From NCBI RefSeq assembly GCF_001665295.1, contig NZ_LZSE01000009.1:1-64000 (forward strand): a DNA stretch of 64,000 nt, written 5' to 3'. Made by a program: the position numbers and the translations under genes. Below the pieces are notes generated by a model. The model saw only the letters and a list, made by a program, of their open reading frames with translations, had not been told where the DNA came from and made no database searches. Below, piece after piece: positions 41,605-50,933 of the stretch (the first letter of the stretch is position 1; the number at the start of each line of letters is the position of its first letter). The stretch is from Mycobacterium sp. 1554424.7. GTDB lineage: Bacteria > Actinomycetota > Actinomycetes > Mycobacteriales > Mycobacteriaceae.

Positions 41605-43803
41605 GTGACCTTGCGCCAGTCCGACAGCGTTCGCCCTACCGAAGAAGCGCCCGGTCGGCCCCCGGCACAGTCGCGGTTCCGCCCGGACATCGAGGGCCTG
41701 CGCGCGGTCGCGGTGCTGGCGGTCGTCCTGTTCCACGCCGACGTGCCCGGGGTGGGCGGTGGGTTCGTCGGGGTGGACGTCTTTTTCGTCATCTCGGGCT
41801 TCTTGATCACCGGGCTGCTGTGGCGGGAGGTGAGCAGCGCCGGCACCGTGCGGCTGCGCAACTTCTACGGCGCCCGGGCCCGCCGACTGCTGCCGGCGTC
41901 GGCCGCCGTCGGCGTGATCACCCTGATCGGCTCGGCCGCCCTGCTGCCCCCACTCCAGTCCCGAACCGTCATCTTCGACGGCATCGCCAGCGCGCTGTAC
42001 GTCAGCAACTACTGGTTCATTCAGCAAGGCGTCGACTACTTCGGCGGGATGGCGCCGCCTTCGCCGTTCCAGCACTACTGGTCGCTCGGGGTGGAGGAAC
42101 AGTTCTACCTGATCTGGCCGGCGCTGATCATCGGGACAGCGTGGCTGATCCGGCGCGTGCGTCGGCGCGCCAAGGCGGGCGCCGACTCCCCGCCCGCGAC
42201 CAAAAAGCCCTACCTGGCGGTCCTCGCGCTGGTCGCCGCTGCGTCGTTCGCGCTGTCGCTGGCGGTCACCTACGCGGCGCCTCCCGTGGCGTTCTTCTCG
42301 CTGCCCACCCGGGCCTGGCAGTTGGCCGCCGGCGGGCTGGTCGCCCTCAGCGCCGGCCAGTGGAGCCGCCTGCCGGCACGCTCCGCCGCGCTCACCGGTT
42401 GGGCCGGACTGGCGGCGATCCTGGTGGCCAGCAACCTGTTGAGCCCGTCCACCCTGTACCCGGGCACCGCCGCGCTCCTGCCCACCCTCGGCGCGATGTT
42501 GGTGATCGGCGCCGGCTGCGCCGCACCCGCGCAGGGATGCGGGCGGCTGTTGGGAACCTCGCCGATGCGCGCGATCGGCCGGATCTCCTACTCGTGGTAT
42601 CTGTGGCACTGGCCGGTCCTGCTGCTCGCACCGGCGTTACTGGGCCACCCGTTGGGGCTGGCCGCCAGGCTGACGGCGGCCCTGGTCTCCGGCGCGCTGG
42701 CCGTGCTCACGCTGCGATTCATCGAGAACCCGCTGCGGTTCGCCGACCCCGTGCGCCGCTCCGCCGGCGCCAGCCTCGCGGTCGGCGGTGTGGCCACGGC
42801 GGTGGCGGTGTGCGTCGGCGTGGCGCTGCTGTTCTGGGTGCCCACCCCGGTCGGCCGCGGCGCACCGGCGACGCCGCTGTCCATCACCGCCGCGCCTCCC
42901 CCGGCCGGATCCGGCGTTGCCGCCTACGACGCGGCGGTGCAGCAGGCGTTCGCGCAAGTGCGTGCCGCGGTCGCGGCGTCGGCCGACCTCAAAGCCGTGC
43001 CCTCGAACCTCGACCCGCCGCTGGCCGACGCCGCCGCCGAACACCGGGCGCTGTTCCGCGACGGCTGCATGCGCAATTTTTTCCAGGACGACCAACCCGA
43101 ATGCGCCGCGGGCGACACCGCGTCGACGACGACGGTGGCCCTGGTCGGTGACTCCACCGCCGCGATGTGGAACCCGGCCTTCCGGCAGATCGCCACCCAG
43201 CGGCACTGGCGGTTGGAGATGCTGGCCAAGGCCGGTTGCCCCTTGCTGGACCTGCACACGTTCAGCCCGACCCTGCACCGGGAGTACACCGAGTGCGCGC
43301 GGTGGCGGGCTCAGGTCGTCGCCCGGTTGGGCACCGAGCGCCCGCGGCTGATCGTGCTCGACGTGCTGCGCCAATACGGTGCCCGCTACGGCCTGCCGTC
43401 GGGTTTCACGTCCTACGACTCGGCGTGGAACAGCAGCTTCTTCCGCCTGGTCCGGGAGCTGCGCGGCACCGGTGCCCAGGTGCTGGTGCTCGGGCCGATC
43501 CCGGACCCCCAGTCGTACGTGCCGATCTGCCTGTCCGGCCACCTCGATGACGCGAGCGCCTGTTCGCCGACCAGGTCCAGCGCGGTCAACGAACCCGGCA
43601 TCGCCGCCGAATCGGAGGCCACCGCGGCGGGCGGTGGGCAGTATGCCGACCTCACCGACCTGTTCTGCACCACCAACCGGTGCCCGGTCATCGTCGGCAA
43701 CACCCTGGTCTACCTTGACCCGGGCCACCTGACCTTCGAATACGCCCGGCTGTTGGCGCCGGCGGTCGCGGCGCTGGCCGACCGCACGCTCGCCCACGGT
43801 TGA
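41605..43803 (+). CDS. Acyltransferase-3/SGNH membrane O-acyltransferase, second of four
   Basis: 732 aa from GTG at 41605. The open frame extends further back, but the start is placed downstream of the conserved 24-bp element and matches the GTGACC starts of the third and fourth paralogues. AT3 domain: FRPDIEGLRAVAVLAVVLFH, VGVDVFFVISGFLITG and HYWSLGVEEQFYLIWP, with about ten membrane spans. SGNH domain: VALVGDSTAAMW, where the residue after the nucleophile Ser is Thr rather than His, and the terminal LDPGHLT with the D-x-x-H pair intact. Expected to O-acylate a sugar on the outer side of the membrane. It converges on the third glycosyltransferase with 18 bp between stops. Confidence 0.92.
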   Translation: MTLRQSDSVRPTEEAPGRPPAQSRFRPDIEGLRAVAVLAVVLFHADVPGVGGGFVGVDVFFVISGFLITGLLWREVSSAGTVRLRNFYGARARRLLPASAAVGVITLIGSAALLPPLQSRTVIFDGIASALYVSNYWFIQQGVDYFGGMAPPSPFQHYWSLGVEEQFYLIWPALIIGTAWLIRRVRRRAKAGADSPPATKKPYLAVLALVAAASFALSLAVTYAAPPVAFFSLPTRAWQLAAGGLVALSAGQWSRLPARSAALTGWAGLAAILVASNLLSPSTLYPGTAALLPTLGAMLVIGAGCAAPAQGCGRLLGTSPMRAIGRISYSWYLWHWPVLLLAPALLGHPLGLAARLTAALVSGALAVLTLRFIENPLRFADPVRRSAGASLAVGGVATAVAVCVGVALLFWVPTPVGRGAPATPLSITAAPPPAGSGVAAYDAAVQQAFAQVRAAVAASADLKAVPSNLDPPLADAAAEHRALFRDGCMRNFFQDDQPECAAGDTASTTTVALVGDSTAAMWNPAFRQIATQRHWRLEMLAKAGCPLLDLHTFSPTLHREYTECARWRAQVVARLGTERPRLIVLDVLRQYGARYGLPSGFTSYDSAWNSSFFRLVRELRGTGAQVLVLGPIPDPQSYVPICLSGHLDDASACSPTRSSAVNEPGIAAESEATAAGGGQYADLTDLFCTTNRCPVIVGNTLVYLDPGHLTFEYARLLAPAVAALADRTLAHG

Positions 43804-43821
43804 TGGGCCCGCCGAGGCCGA

Positions 43822-45102
43822 TCAGCCGACGCGCTTGAGGCGCGCGAAGTTCTCCACCAGATCGGCGGTGACCGCGACGCTCTCGGCGGGTTTGGTCATC
43901 CGGGCGGCGAGTTCGCGGGCATGGGTGAGGCGTTGCGGATCGAGCACGGTGCGCAGGTCCGCGATCAGCGTTTTCTCGGTGGTGGCCGAAAAGCGCCGCC
44001 CGGTACCGACTTTCAGTCGTTTGACCCGAGCTCCCCAAAGCCCCTGATCGGGCAGCGTCCACAGGATCAACGTCGGGAGCCCCGCGCGCAGGCCCGCGTT
44101 CGTGGTGCCGCAGCCACCGTGGTGCACGAACGCGCGGCAGGCGGGCAACGCCGCCGCGTAGTTCAGCACGCCCACCACCTTGACGTGCTCGGAGCGGGGC
44201 ACGTCGCCGTAGTCGGACCCGGCGGCACACACCAATGCCCGCTCGCCCAGCTGCGCGCACGCCGAACTGATCATGGCGAGGGTGTCGGCGGCGGATTCGA
44301 CGCCGACGCTGCCGAATCCGAAGCAGATCGGCGGTGTTCCCGCGGCGATCCAGGACGCCACTTCCTCGTCGGCGTCCGTCGGCAACTCCATCGTCAGCGC
44401 GCCGACGAAGGGCCTCCTGGGCGGCCGCTGGGAATTCCATTGCGCCCATTCGGCGGCCAGCCCGGGGTAGCACACCTCGTCGTAGGCCTGGATTTCCAGC
44501 GATCCGCGCTCGGTGATCCGACGCGGCCAGGGGCTGGTGGCCTCCGGCAGACCGAGTTGACGGCGCTGCGCATCCTCGACCGCCTTCCCTCCGCGCCAGG
44601 CCAGCCAGTCGAGCGTCCGCGTCGCGGAGCGGGCCAGCGGCGCCGGCAGGTACGGCAGCAGCCGGCCGTTGGCCCGCAGCGGGAAGATGTGCAGGGTGGC
44701 GAGCGGGATGCCGCAGTATTCCGCGGCGTTGAGCGCGTCGTCCTCGAAATTCATGCCGGTCAGCAGCAGGTCGGCACCCTCGGCCAGCGACGTCAGCGTC
44801 TTGCTGACCTCGGGCCGGCACTGGGACAGGGGCGCCGAATATTCGGCCGACAGCCTGCCCAGTTCCCGGGTCTTCCAGGGGGTGGTGAACAGGCCGGCCC
44901 AGAAATCGCGGTGCGGGTCCAGGATGGCTTTCAATTCCGGTCCGTAGGCGACCGCCGTGGGCCCGGCCGCCTCGGTGAAGCCGACCATTTCGGGCGCGAC
45001 GGCCATGTGGACGTCATGCCCGCGGCGCACCAGTTCGCGGCCGACAGTGACGTAGGGCTCGACTTCGCCGCGAGTTCCCCAGTTTGCCAGCACAAACTTC
45101 AT
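43822..45102 (-). CDS. GT1-family glycosyltransferase (GPL type), third of four
   Basis: 426 aa, beginning MKFVLANWGTRGEVEPYVTV. It has the shared [20 protein letters not shown] block, PPICFGFGSVGV, and HHGGCGTTNAGLRAGLPTLI near residue 327, with LPDQ following, so the donor-binding residues are intact. It is a paralogue of the other three glycosyltransferases in the window, with a short insertion (NSQRPPRRP) before the FVGALTMEL strand. It is isolated between two AT3/SGNH acyltransferases: convergent with the second and divergent from the third over 190 bp, so it has its own promoter there. Donor and acceptor are unknown. Confidence 0.93.
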   Translation of the reverse strand: MKFVLANWGTRGEVEPYVTVGRELVRRGHDVHMAVAPEMVGFTEAAGPTAVAYGPELKAILDPHRDFWAGLFTTPWKTRELGRLSAEYSAPLSQCRPEVSKTLTSLAEGADLLLTGMNFEDDALNAAEYCGIPLATLHIFPLRANGRLLPYLPAPLARSATRTLDWLAWRGGKAVEDAQRRQLGLPEATSPWPRRITERGSLEIQAYDEVCYPGLAAEWAQWNSQRPPRRPFVGALTMELPTDADEEVASWIAAGTPPICFGFGSVGVESAADTLAMISSACAQLGERALVCAAGSDYGDVPRSEHVKVVGVLNYAAALPACRAFVHHGGCGTTNAGLRAGLPTLILWTLPDQGLWGARVKRLKVGTGRRFSATTEKTLIADLRTVLDPQRLTHARELAARMTKPAESVAVTADLVENFARLKRVG

Positions 45103-45235
45103 CGGCGAAGATCCCTAGCCTTTCACTGCCCGTGCGCGTTTGGGGGAATCGAAGCGGCAGCTCGCGTCCCCGGCTCAGCCGCCCAGCAGCATAACCGCGC
45201 ACCCGACTCGGGAGTGGTGGATTCGGCCGAGAGGC

Positions 45236-45259
45236 ATTGAACGTGTGTGTGATAATTCC
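45236..45259 (+). promoter_or_regulatory. 24-bp element upstream of AT3/SGNH acyltransferase, copy C
   Basis: It reads ATTGAACGTGTGTGTGATAA then TTCC, almost the same as copy B, and the next 20 nt are also alike. GATAAT lies at 45251-45256. It ends 33 nt before the GTG at 45293, the same spacing as copy B. Confidence 0.65.
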
Positions 45260-45292
45260 TCGATTCGATGAACGCCTCCTCAGACAGGTTGG

Positions 45293-47515
45293 GTGACCGT
45301 GGTCCAGGCCGAGAGCGTTAGCCCCGCCGGGGTAGCGCAAGACCGGGGCTCGGCACACAAGGAATTCCGCCCGGACATCGAGGGCCTGCGCGCCCTGACG
45401 CTGGTGGCCATCCTGCTGTTTCACGCCGACGTGCCCGGCGCGAGCGGTGGGTTCGTCGGCCCCGACATCTTCTTCATCATTTCGGGCTTCGTCATCACCG
45501 GGCAGCTCTGGCGCGAGGTGAACAACACCGGCACGCTGGGGCTGCGCAAGTTCTATGCGGCACGCGTGCGCCGCCTGCTGCCGGTCGCGGCCCTCATCGG
45601 CAGCGTGACCGTGCTCGCCTCGGCCGTCCTGTTGTCGCCCTTGCAGGCCGACGGCGTCGTGGAGGACGGCATCGCGTGCGCGCTGTACGTCGGCAACTAC
45701 TGGTTCATCCACGAAAACGTCGACTACTTCGGTGGCCATCAGCCGCCGTCGCCGTTCCAGCACTACTGGACCCTCGGCGTCGAGGAACAGTTCTACCTGG
45801 TGTGGCCGGTGCTGATCATCGCCACGTGGTGGCTGATCCGGCGGATCCGCCGCCGAGGCACGGTCGCCCCTACTAATACGTCGCCGACTAATACGTCGTC
45901 GAACTCACCGAAGCGCGCCTTCCTGGCGGTGTTCGCTTTGGTCGCGATCCTGTCCTTCGCGCTGTCGCTGCTGACCACCTACCTGGTGCCCCCGGCGGCG
46001 TATTTTTCGCTGCCCACCCGGGCCTGGGACCTGGCCGTGGGCGGGATGCTGGCCCTCACCGCCGACCGGTGGCGCCGGCTGCCGGCATGGGCGGCCGCGA
46101 TCACGGGATGGGCGGGGCTGGCCCTGATCGTGCTGGTCTGCAACCGGCTGACCCCGGCCACGCCGTATCCGGGCACCGCCGCGATCTGGCCGCTGCTCGG
46201 CACGGTCCTGGTGATCGGCGCCGGCTGCGCCCTACCGACGCTGGGAGCGGGCCGCATCCTGGCCTTCAGGCCGATGCGCGAGATGGGCCGGCTGTCCTAC
46301 TCGTGGTATCTGTGGCACTGGCCGGTGCTGGTGCTCGCCGTGCCGCTGCTGGGCCACCAGCTGGGTCTGCCGGGCAGGCTGGTGGCCGTCCTGATCTCCG
46401 GCGGCCTGGGGGTGCTCACCCTGCGTTATGTCGAGACCCCGCTGCGGTACGGCGCCGCTCTGCGCAGGTCCCCGCTGGCCAGTTTCGCGGTCGGCGCCAC
46501 CGCCACCGCGGTAGCCGTCGGGGTGGGCGTGGCGATGCTGGCATGGATTCCGACCCCCGTCGGCCGTGGCGCGCCGGGCACGGCGTTAACCATCGCGGCG
46601 GCGCCGGTCCCCGCGGGCGCCGGCATGGACGCCTACGACGCGGCCGTTCAGCAGGCGTTCGCGCAGGCGCAGGCCGCGGTCGCGGCATCGGCCGAACTGA
46701 GGGCCGTCCCGTCGAACCTGCAACCGCCCGTTGCCGAGGCGACCGCCGGGCAGACCGCGATGTGGTCCAGCGGCTGCTTCCGCGGCGCCAACCAAACCGG
46801 ACAGCCCGAGTGCGCGGCGGGCGATACCTCTTCGAGCACGACGGTGGCCCTGGTCGGCGACTCGCACGCCGCGATGTGGGATCCGGCGTTTGCGCAGATC
46901 GCCGAGCAACGCCACTGGCGGCTGGAGATGCTGGCCAAGGCGGGCTGCCCGTTGATTGACGTCCCGATCGCGAAACACCTCGACGGCCTGATCGAACGCT
47001 TCATGCACTGCGATGAGTGGCGCGCGCTGATCCTGGCCCGGTTGCGCGCCGAGCGCCCGCGGCTGGTCGTGGTGAGCATGTCGCGGGAGCGCACCGAGGG
47101 CAGCTGGCAGGCGGGCTACACGCCCTACGACCCGGCGTGGATCGATGCCCTGACCCGGCTGGTGCAGCAGCTGCGCGGCGCGGGCTCCAGGGTGTTGGTG
47201 CTGGGGCCCGTCCCGGACCCGGGCACGGTGGTGCCGGAATGCCTATCGGGCCACCTCGACGACGCCACGGCCTGCTCTCCGACGCGGTCGGCCGCGGTCG
47301 ACGAGGCCGGGATCGCGGCCGAGACGACCGCCACCAAAACCAGCGGCGGCCAATACGCCGAGCTCACCGAGCTGTTCTGCACCACGAACCGCTGCCCCGT
47401 GATCGTCGGCAACACCATGGTTTACCTCGATTGGAACCACATCACGGCCGACTACTCCCGGGAGCTGGCACCGGCGATGGGGGCGCTCGCCGACCGCGCG
47501 CTCGCCCGCGGCTAG
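45293..47515 (+). CDS. Acyltransferase-3/SGNH membrane O-acyltransferase, third of four
   Basis: 740 aa from GTG (GTGACC start). AT3 domain: FRPDIEGLRALTLVAILLFH, VGPDIFFIISGFVITG and HYWTLGVEEQFYLVWP. It is the most divergent of the four in the membrane half: Pro-Asp-Ile replaces Val-Asp-Val, and a Thr/Ser/Asn-rich loop (NTSPTNTSSNS) sits near residue 200. SGNH domain: VALVGDSHAAMW and the C-terminal LDWNHIT, so the Ser and the D-x-x-H pair are present. It probably transfers acetyl or another short acyl group to a sugar hydroxyl in the periplasm. Its last 4 nt overlap the end of the convergent epimerase gene. Confidence 0.92.
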   Translation: MTVVQAESVSPAGVAQDRGSAHKEFRPDIEGLRALTLVAILLFHADVPGASGGFVGPDIFFIISGFVITGQLWREVNNTGTLGLRKFYAARVRRLLPVAALIGSVTVLASAVLLSPLQADGVVEDGIACALYVGNYWFIHENVDYFGGHQPPSPFQHYWTLGVEEQFYLVWPVLIIATWWLIRRIRRRGTVAPTNTSPTNTSSNSPKRAFLAVFALVAILSFALSLLTTYLVPPAAYFSLPTRAWDLAVGGMLALTADRWRRLPAWAAAITGWAGLALIVLVCNRLTPATPYPGTAAIWPLLGTVLVIGAGCALPTLGAGRILAFRPMREMGRLSYSWYLWHWPVLVLAVPLLGHQLGLPGRLVAVLISGGLGVLTLRYVETPLRYGAALRRSPLASFAVGATATAVAVGVGVAMLAWIPTPVGRGAPGTALTIAAAPVPAGAGMDAYDAAVQQAFAQAQAAVAASAELRAVPSNLQPPVAEATAGQTAMWSSGCFRGANQTGQPECAAGDTSSSTTVALVGDSHAAMWDPAFAQIAEQRHWRLEMLAKAGCPLIDVPIAKHLDGLIERFMHCDEWRALILARLRAERPRLVVVSMSRERTEGSWQAGYTPYDPAWIDALTRLVQQLRGAGSRVLVLGPVPDPGTVVPECLSGHLDDATACSPTRSAAVDEAGIAAETTATKTSGGQYAELTELFCTTNRCPVIVGNTMVYLDWNHITADYSRELAPAMGALADRALARG

Positions 47516-48507
47516 TCGCCCGCGGGCCCCGCGAGGTACCAGGGGTTGGCTCGCGCCCAGTCGATGGTGCGGCGGATCCCCTCCTCGACGTCGACCTCGA
47601 GGCGCCAACCCAGTTCCCGCTGCGCCTTGGTGGAGTCCGGGATGCGGCGGGGGATGTCCTCGTAGCGGACCCCGTAGCGCGCCGCGGTGTCGACAGGTTC
47701 GGCGCCGGAGACCCCGTCGACGTTCGCGATCTTGATCGCCAGATCGACGGCCTCACCGATAGTCGTTTCGGTCATGCTCCCGATGTTGTAGGCCTCGCCG
47801 ATCGCCTTGTCGCTGTCGGCCGCCAGCAGGGTGCCGGCGATGGCGTCGTCGACGTAGGTGAAGCACCGCGTCTGGTTACCCGAGTCGTACAGCAACGGCG
47901 GGAGGCCGTTGAGGATCCGGTGAATGCTCTGCGAAATCACGAATATCGGGTTCTGCCGCGGGCCGTACACGTTGAAGTAGCGAACAACCGTCACCGGCAG
48001 TCCGAGGGCGGTGTGCATCGCGAAGACGAGATGCTCGGCCATCGCCTTGCTGGTGCTGTAGCTCCACCGCGCCGTCCTGGTGGATCCCAGGACGCGGTCG
48101 TCGTCCTCCGCCCACGGCGGGTTGGGGTTCTTCCCGAACACCTCGGACGTGCTGGCGAAAATCACGCGTGTTCCGTGCCGCTGGCTCAGTTCCAGGACAT
48201 TGCGAGTGCCGGTCACGTTGACGTCGAGAACCCGCAGCGGGTCCTTCATATAGTTCTTGACCCCGACGACCGCGGCCAGGTGGAAGACCTTGTCGACACC
48301 CGGCGTCAGTGCCGCTTCGAGTGCGGCCAGATCGGTGACGTCGCCCTGCACGAACCGGAAGTTGGCGTGGCGGTCGAAGTCGATGCTGGTGTCGCGGGTG
48401 TTCTTCGCGTAGTCGAACAGCGTCACCGAGTCGCCGCGGTCCAGCAGTGCGGAAACCAAATGCGTCCCGATCAGGCCGTAGCCGCCCGTCACGACGACAT
48501 TAGACAT
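47512..48507 (-). CDS. NAD-dependent NDP-sugar epimerase/decarboxylase (extended SDR family)
   Basis: 331 aa, starting MSNVVVTGGYGLIGTHLVSA, a standard GxxGxxG nucleotide-binding loop. The catalytic residues are in FASTSEVFG and WSYSTSKAMAEH (YxxxK). RYFNVYGPRQNP and the C-terminal IPRRIPDSTKAQRELGWRLE are typical of UDP-sugar epimerases and of UDP-glucuronate epimerase/decarboxylases. It lies 66 bp downstream of the nucleotide-sugar dehydrogenase on the same strand. The pair could therefore form a UDP-uronic acid and then epimerize or decarboxylate it, for example to galacturonate or a pentose. The exact reaction cannot be read from sequence. Confidence 0.87.
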   Translation of the reverse strand: MSNVVVTGGYGLIGTHLVSALLDRGDSVTLFDYAKNTRDTSIDFDRHANFRFVQGDVTDLAALEAALTPGVDKVFHLAAVVGVKNYMKDPLRVLDVNVTGTRNVLELSQRHGTRVIFASTSEVFGKNPNPPWAEDDDRVLGSTRTARWSYSTSKAMAEHLVFAMHTALGLPVTVVRYFNVYGPRQNPIFVISQSIHRILNGLPPLLYDSGNQTRCFTYVDDAIAGTLLAADSDKAIGEAYNIGSMTETTIGEAVDLAIKIANVDGVSGAEPVDTAARYGVRYEDIPRRIPDSTKAQRELGWRLEVDVEEGIRRTIDWARANPWYLAGPAGD

Positions 48508-48573
48508 ATTCGCTCTTTCAGTTCTGCGTACAGGTCAGGTCTATGTATAGCGTTACTTCGCCTGCCGTACGGG

Positions 48574-49956
48574 CTATCGGCCGATCCCCTTGTAGACGAA
48601 GCCGGCGGCGCGCACCGCCGCCGGGTCGAAGCTGTTCCGTCCGTCGAGGAACACGCAGCCGGGTGCCGTGAGGTCCGCCAGCCGGGCCAGCGGGATCTGG
48701 TGGAATTCCCGGTGGCCGGCGAGGACCACCAGGGCGTCGGCATCCTTGACCGCCGACTCGATGTCCGTGGTCAACGGAATCTTCGTCACCGTGGGGGCCT
48801 CCTCGTCCGGCACCCAGGGATCGTGCACCGTGAGGTCGCAGCCGGACTGCTCCAGCAACTCCATGACGTACTTGGTGGGCGTGAGGCGGCAGTCGCCGGT
48901 GTTGTTCTTGAACGCGATGCCCAGGACCGCGATCTTGCTGGTCTCGATCACCTTGTCCTGATCGGCGAGCAGTTGCGTCAGCAGCCCGTAGGTGTAGGCG
49001 GGCATGGTGTCGTTGACGGTCCTCGACGTCCGCGGGATGCCCAGCTCCAGGCCGAGCGACTGCCCGAGGTGGTTGACGAACCACGGATCCTTGGTCAAGC
49101 AGTAGCCGCCGACGCCCATGCTCGGCCGCAGGATGTTCACGTTGTGGGTGCCCTTGGGCATCGAGTTGGCCGCGTCGATGACCTGGAGCACGTCCATGTT
49201 CAGCCGGTCGCACACCTTGGCCATTTCGTTCGCCATCGCGATGTTGAGGTCGATCCAGAGGTTGTCCGCGAGCTTCACCATCTCGGCCGTCCGTGGATCG
49301 TCGACGACGATGGAGTCCACTCCCAGGGCGTGTCGCCACAGCGTCGAGCAGGCGCGCGCGCTCAGCTCATCAACGGCGCCAACCACGACGGGGATCGAGG
49401 TCAGCTCGTGGATGGCCTGGCCTTCGGCGAGCCGCTCCGGGCAGAACGCCAAGCCGAAGTCGGCCCCGGCCCGCAGCCCCGAGGTCTCTTCGAGAATCGG
49501 CAGAACGATGGTTTCGGTGGTGTCGGGCGGCACCGTGCTCTTGAGGACGACGAGATGGCCGCGATGCAGGTGCTCTCCGACGGCCCGCGCCGCCGCCTTG
49601 ATGTCGTCGACGATGGGCTCGTAGTCCGGGCCGAGCGGCGTGCCGACGGTCACGATGACGAAGTCGTTGTGAGCTATGGCGCCGAAATCGGTCGTGGCGC
49701 GAAGGCGGCCCACTCGCACGTTGGTGGCCACCATCTCACCGAGCCCCGGCTCGGGCACGCTCGTCTTGCCGGAGTTGATCTCGTCGACGACGTTCTGTCT
49801 GACGTCGATCCCGGTCACGGGCCAGCCGCGATCGGCCAGCACGGCACCGATCACCGTGCCGATGTAGCCGAAGCCCACGACTGCGATCCCCGACCGCATG
49901 CCACGGACCAGGAGATCGATCTCAGCGTCGCTCCGTCCGAACACGCCTTCAGCCAT
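48574..49956 (-). CDS. UDP-glucose/GDP-mannose dehydrogenase-family nucleotide-sugar dehydrogenase
   Basis: 460 aa. The Rossmann loop IAVVGFGYIGTVIGAVLADR starts near residue 24. The active-site region has GLAFCPERLAEGQA and the catalytic-Cys motif MGVGGYCLTKDPWF. VLGIAFKNNTGDCRLTPT and the C-terminal domain with VVLAGHREF complete the three-domain UDPG/MGDP dehydrogenase architecture. Such enzymes oxidize a UDP-hexose or UDP-HexNAc twice, with NAD+, to the uronic acid; the CPERLAEGQA form is common in UDP-ManNAc dehydrogenase-like members. The ATG at 49956 has GGGCGAGG upstream; an internal ATG at 49899, just before the Rossmann motif, is possible. It heads a two-gene operon with the epimerase, which points to an acidic sugar in the glycan. 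Confidence 0.9.
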   Translation of the reverse strand: MAEGVFGRSDAEIDLLVRGMRSGIAVVGFGYIGTVIGAVLADRGWPVTGIDVRQNVVDEINSGKTSVPEPGLGEMVATNVRVGRLRATTDFGAIAHNDFVIVTVGTPLGPDYEPIVDDIKAAARAVGEHLHRGHLVVLKSTVPPDTTETIVLPILEETSGLRAGADFGLAFCPERLAEGQAIHELTSIPVVVGAVDELSARACSTLWRHALGVDSIVVDDPRTAEMVKLADNLWIDLNIAMANEMAKVCDRLNMDVLQVIDAANSMPKGTHNVNILRPSMGVGGYCLTKDPWFVNHLGQSLGLELGIPRTSRTVNDTMPAYTYGLLTQLLADQDKVIETSKIAVLGIAFKNNTGDCRLTPTKYVMELLEQSGCDLTVHDPWVPDEEAPTVTKIPLTTDIESAVKDADALVVLAGHREFHQIPLARLADLTAPGCVFLDGRNSFDPAAVRAAGFVYKGIGR

Positions 49957-50111
49957 CGCGGAACCTCGCCCTTCAGTCCCCCGTACGCATTCTCCGAATG
50001 GAAGGGGCCTCCCACCCCGGGGCTAACTCGTCCGGCAGTCTATCCAACACCCGCGCAAATAGACCAGAAACCCAGAAGTTTGGGCCGCACAAGGCTGATA
50101 GGGTCGCCCGC

Positions 50112-50933
50112 ATGGACCTGTTCGTGCGCGAATCCGGTCCGGTCGGGGCTCCCGCAATCGTCTTCCTGCACGGCGCGTATACGAGCGGCTGGTACTGGGA
50201 GCCGGTGGTCGAACGCCTGCAGCAATACCGCTGTCTTGTCCCCGATCTGCCCCACTACGGCAAGAGCTTCGAGCAGGGGCCGTTCGAGATGGGCCGGGCC
50301 GCCGCGGCGGTCGCGGAGCTGATCCGCTCCCGGGCGGACACCGGCCGGGCGCACGTGGTGGGCCTGTCGCTCGGGGCCCAGGTGGGGGTGCAGTTGCTGG
50401 CGAACGAGCCGAAACTCGTCGATCGGGCGGTGTTGTGCGGCGCGGCCATCAACCGGGTGCCGTTCGTGCCGTTGACGCGCCGCCTGCTGTCGCTGCCCGC
50501 CCGGAGCTCGACGTATCGCTGGATGGTGGGCCGCTACCGGAGCGCGTGGCAGGCGAAGGTTCCCCCGGCCCACCGCGACGAGTACCTCGAGGACGTGCGC
50601 CTCATAACCAGCGGGCAGCTCGCCGACGTCGTCATGGCGTCCTCGGGGTTCACGCTGCCCGAGGGACTCGACCAGTCGGATTCGCCGGCGCTGTTCGTGA
50701 CCGGCGCCAAGGAACTGCCCGTCATGCGCCGCTGGGCCGCGGCGCTCGCGCAGCAAATGCCCAACGGGGTCGACCGGGTCGCGACCGGCATGCCCCACGA
50801 TTGGCCGACGCGCTACCCGGACCTCTTCGCGCGCACCCTCGACGGCTGGTTCACCGATGGCGCCCTGCCGCCCGAGATCGCGGTGCCGAAGTCTCAGCCC
50901 GGCTGGCGGAGCGGGAGGCCGGCGGCGCGATAG
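50112..50933 (+). CDS. Alpha/beta-hydrolase fold protein
   Basis: 273 aa from ATG at 50112, giving MDLFVRESGPVGAPAIVFLH. The fold is recognised by VFLHGAYTSGWYW (oxyanion region), VVGLSLGAQVGVQL with the nucleophile Ser in GxSxG, and a C-terminal GMPHDWPTRYP with the catalytic His. No signal peptide, so cytoplasmic. Its function in the locus is unknown: it could release or edit the lipopeptide, which lacks a cis thioesterase domain, or may be unrelated. Sequence resembles general hydrolases rather than type II thioesterases. The 3' end overlaps the convergent Gfo/Idh/MocA gene by 40 nt. It diverges from the nucleotide-sugar dehydrogenase across 155 bp. Confidence 0.87.
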   Translation: MDLFVRESGPVGAPAIVFLHGAYTSGWYWEPVVERLQQYRCLVPDLPHYGKSFEQGPFEMGRAAAAVAELIRSRADTGRAHVVGLSLGAQVGVQLLANEPKLVDRAVLCGAAINRVPFVPLTRRLLSLPARSSTYRWMVGRYRSAWQAKVPPAHRDEYLEDVRLITSGQLADVVMASSGFTLPEGLDQSDSPALFVTGAKELPVMRRWAAALAQQMPNGVDRVATGMPHDWPTRYPDLFARTLDGWFTDGALPPEIAVPKSQPGWRSGRPAAR

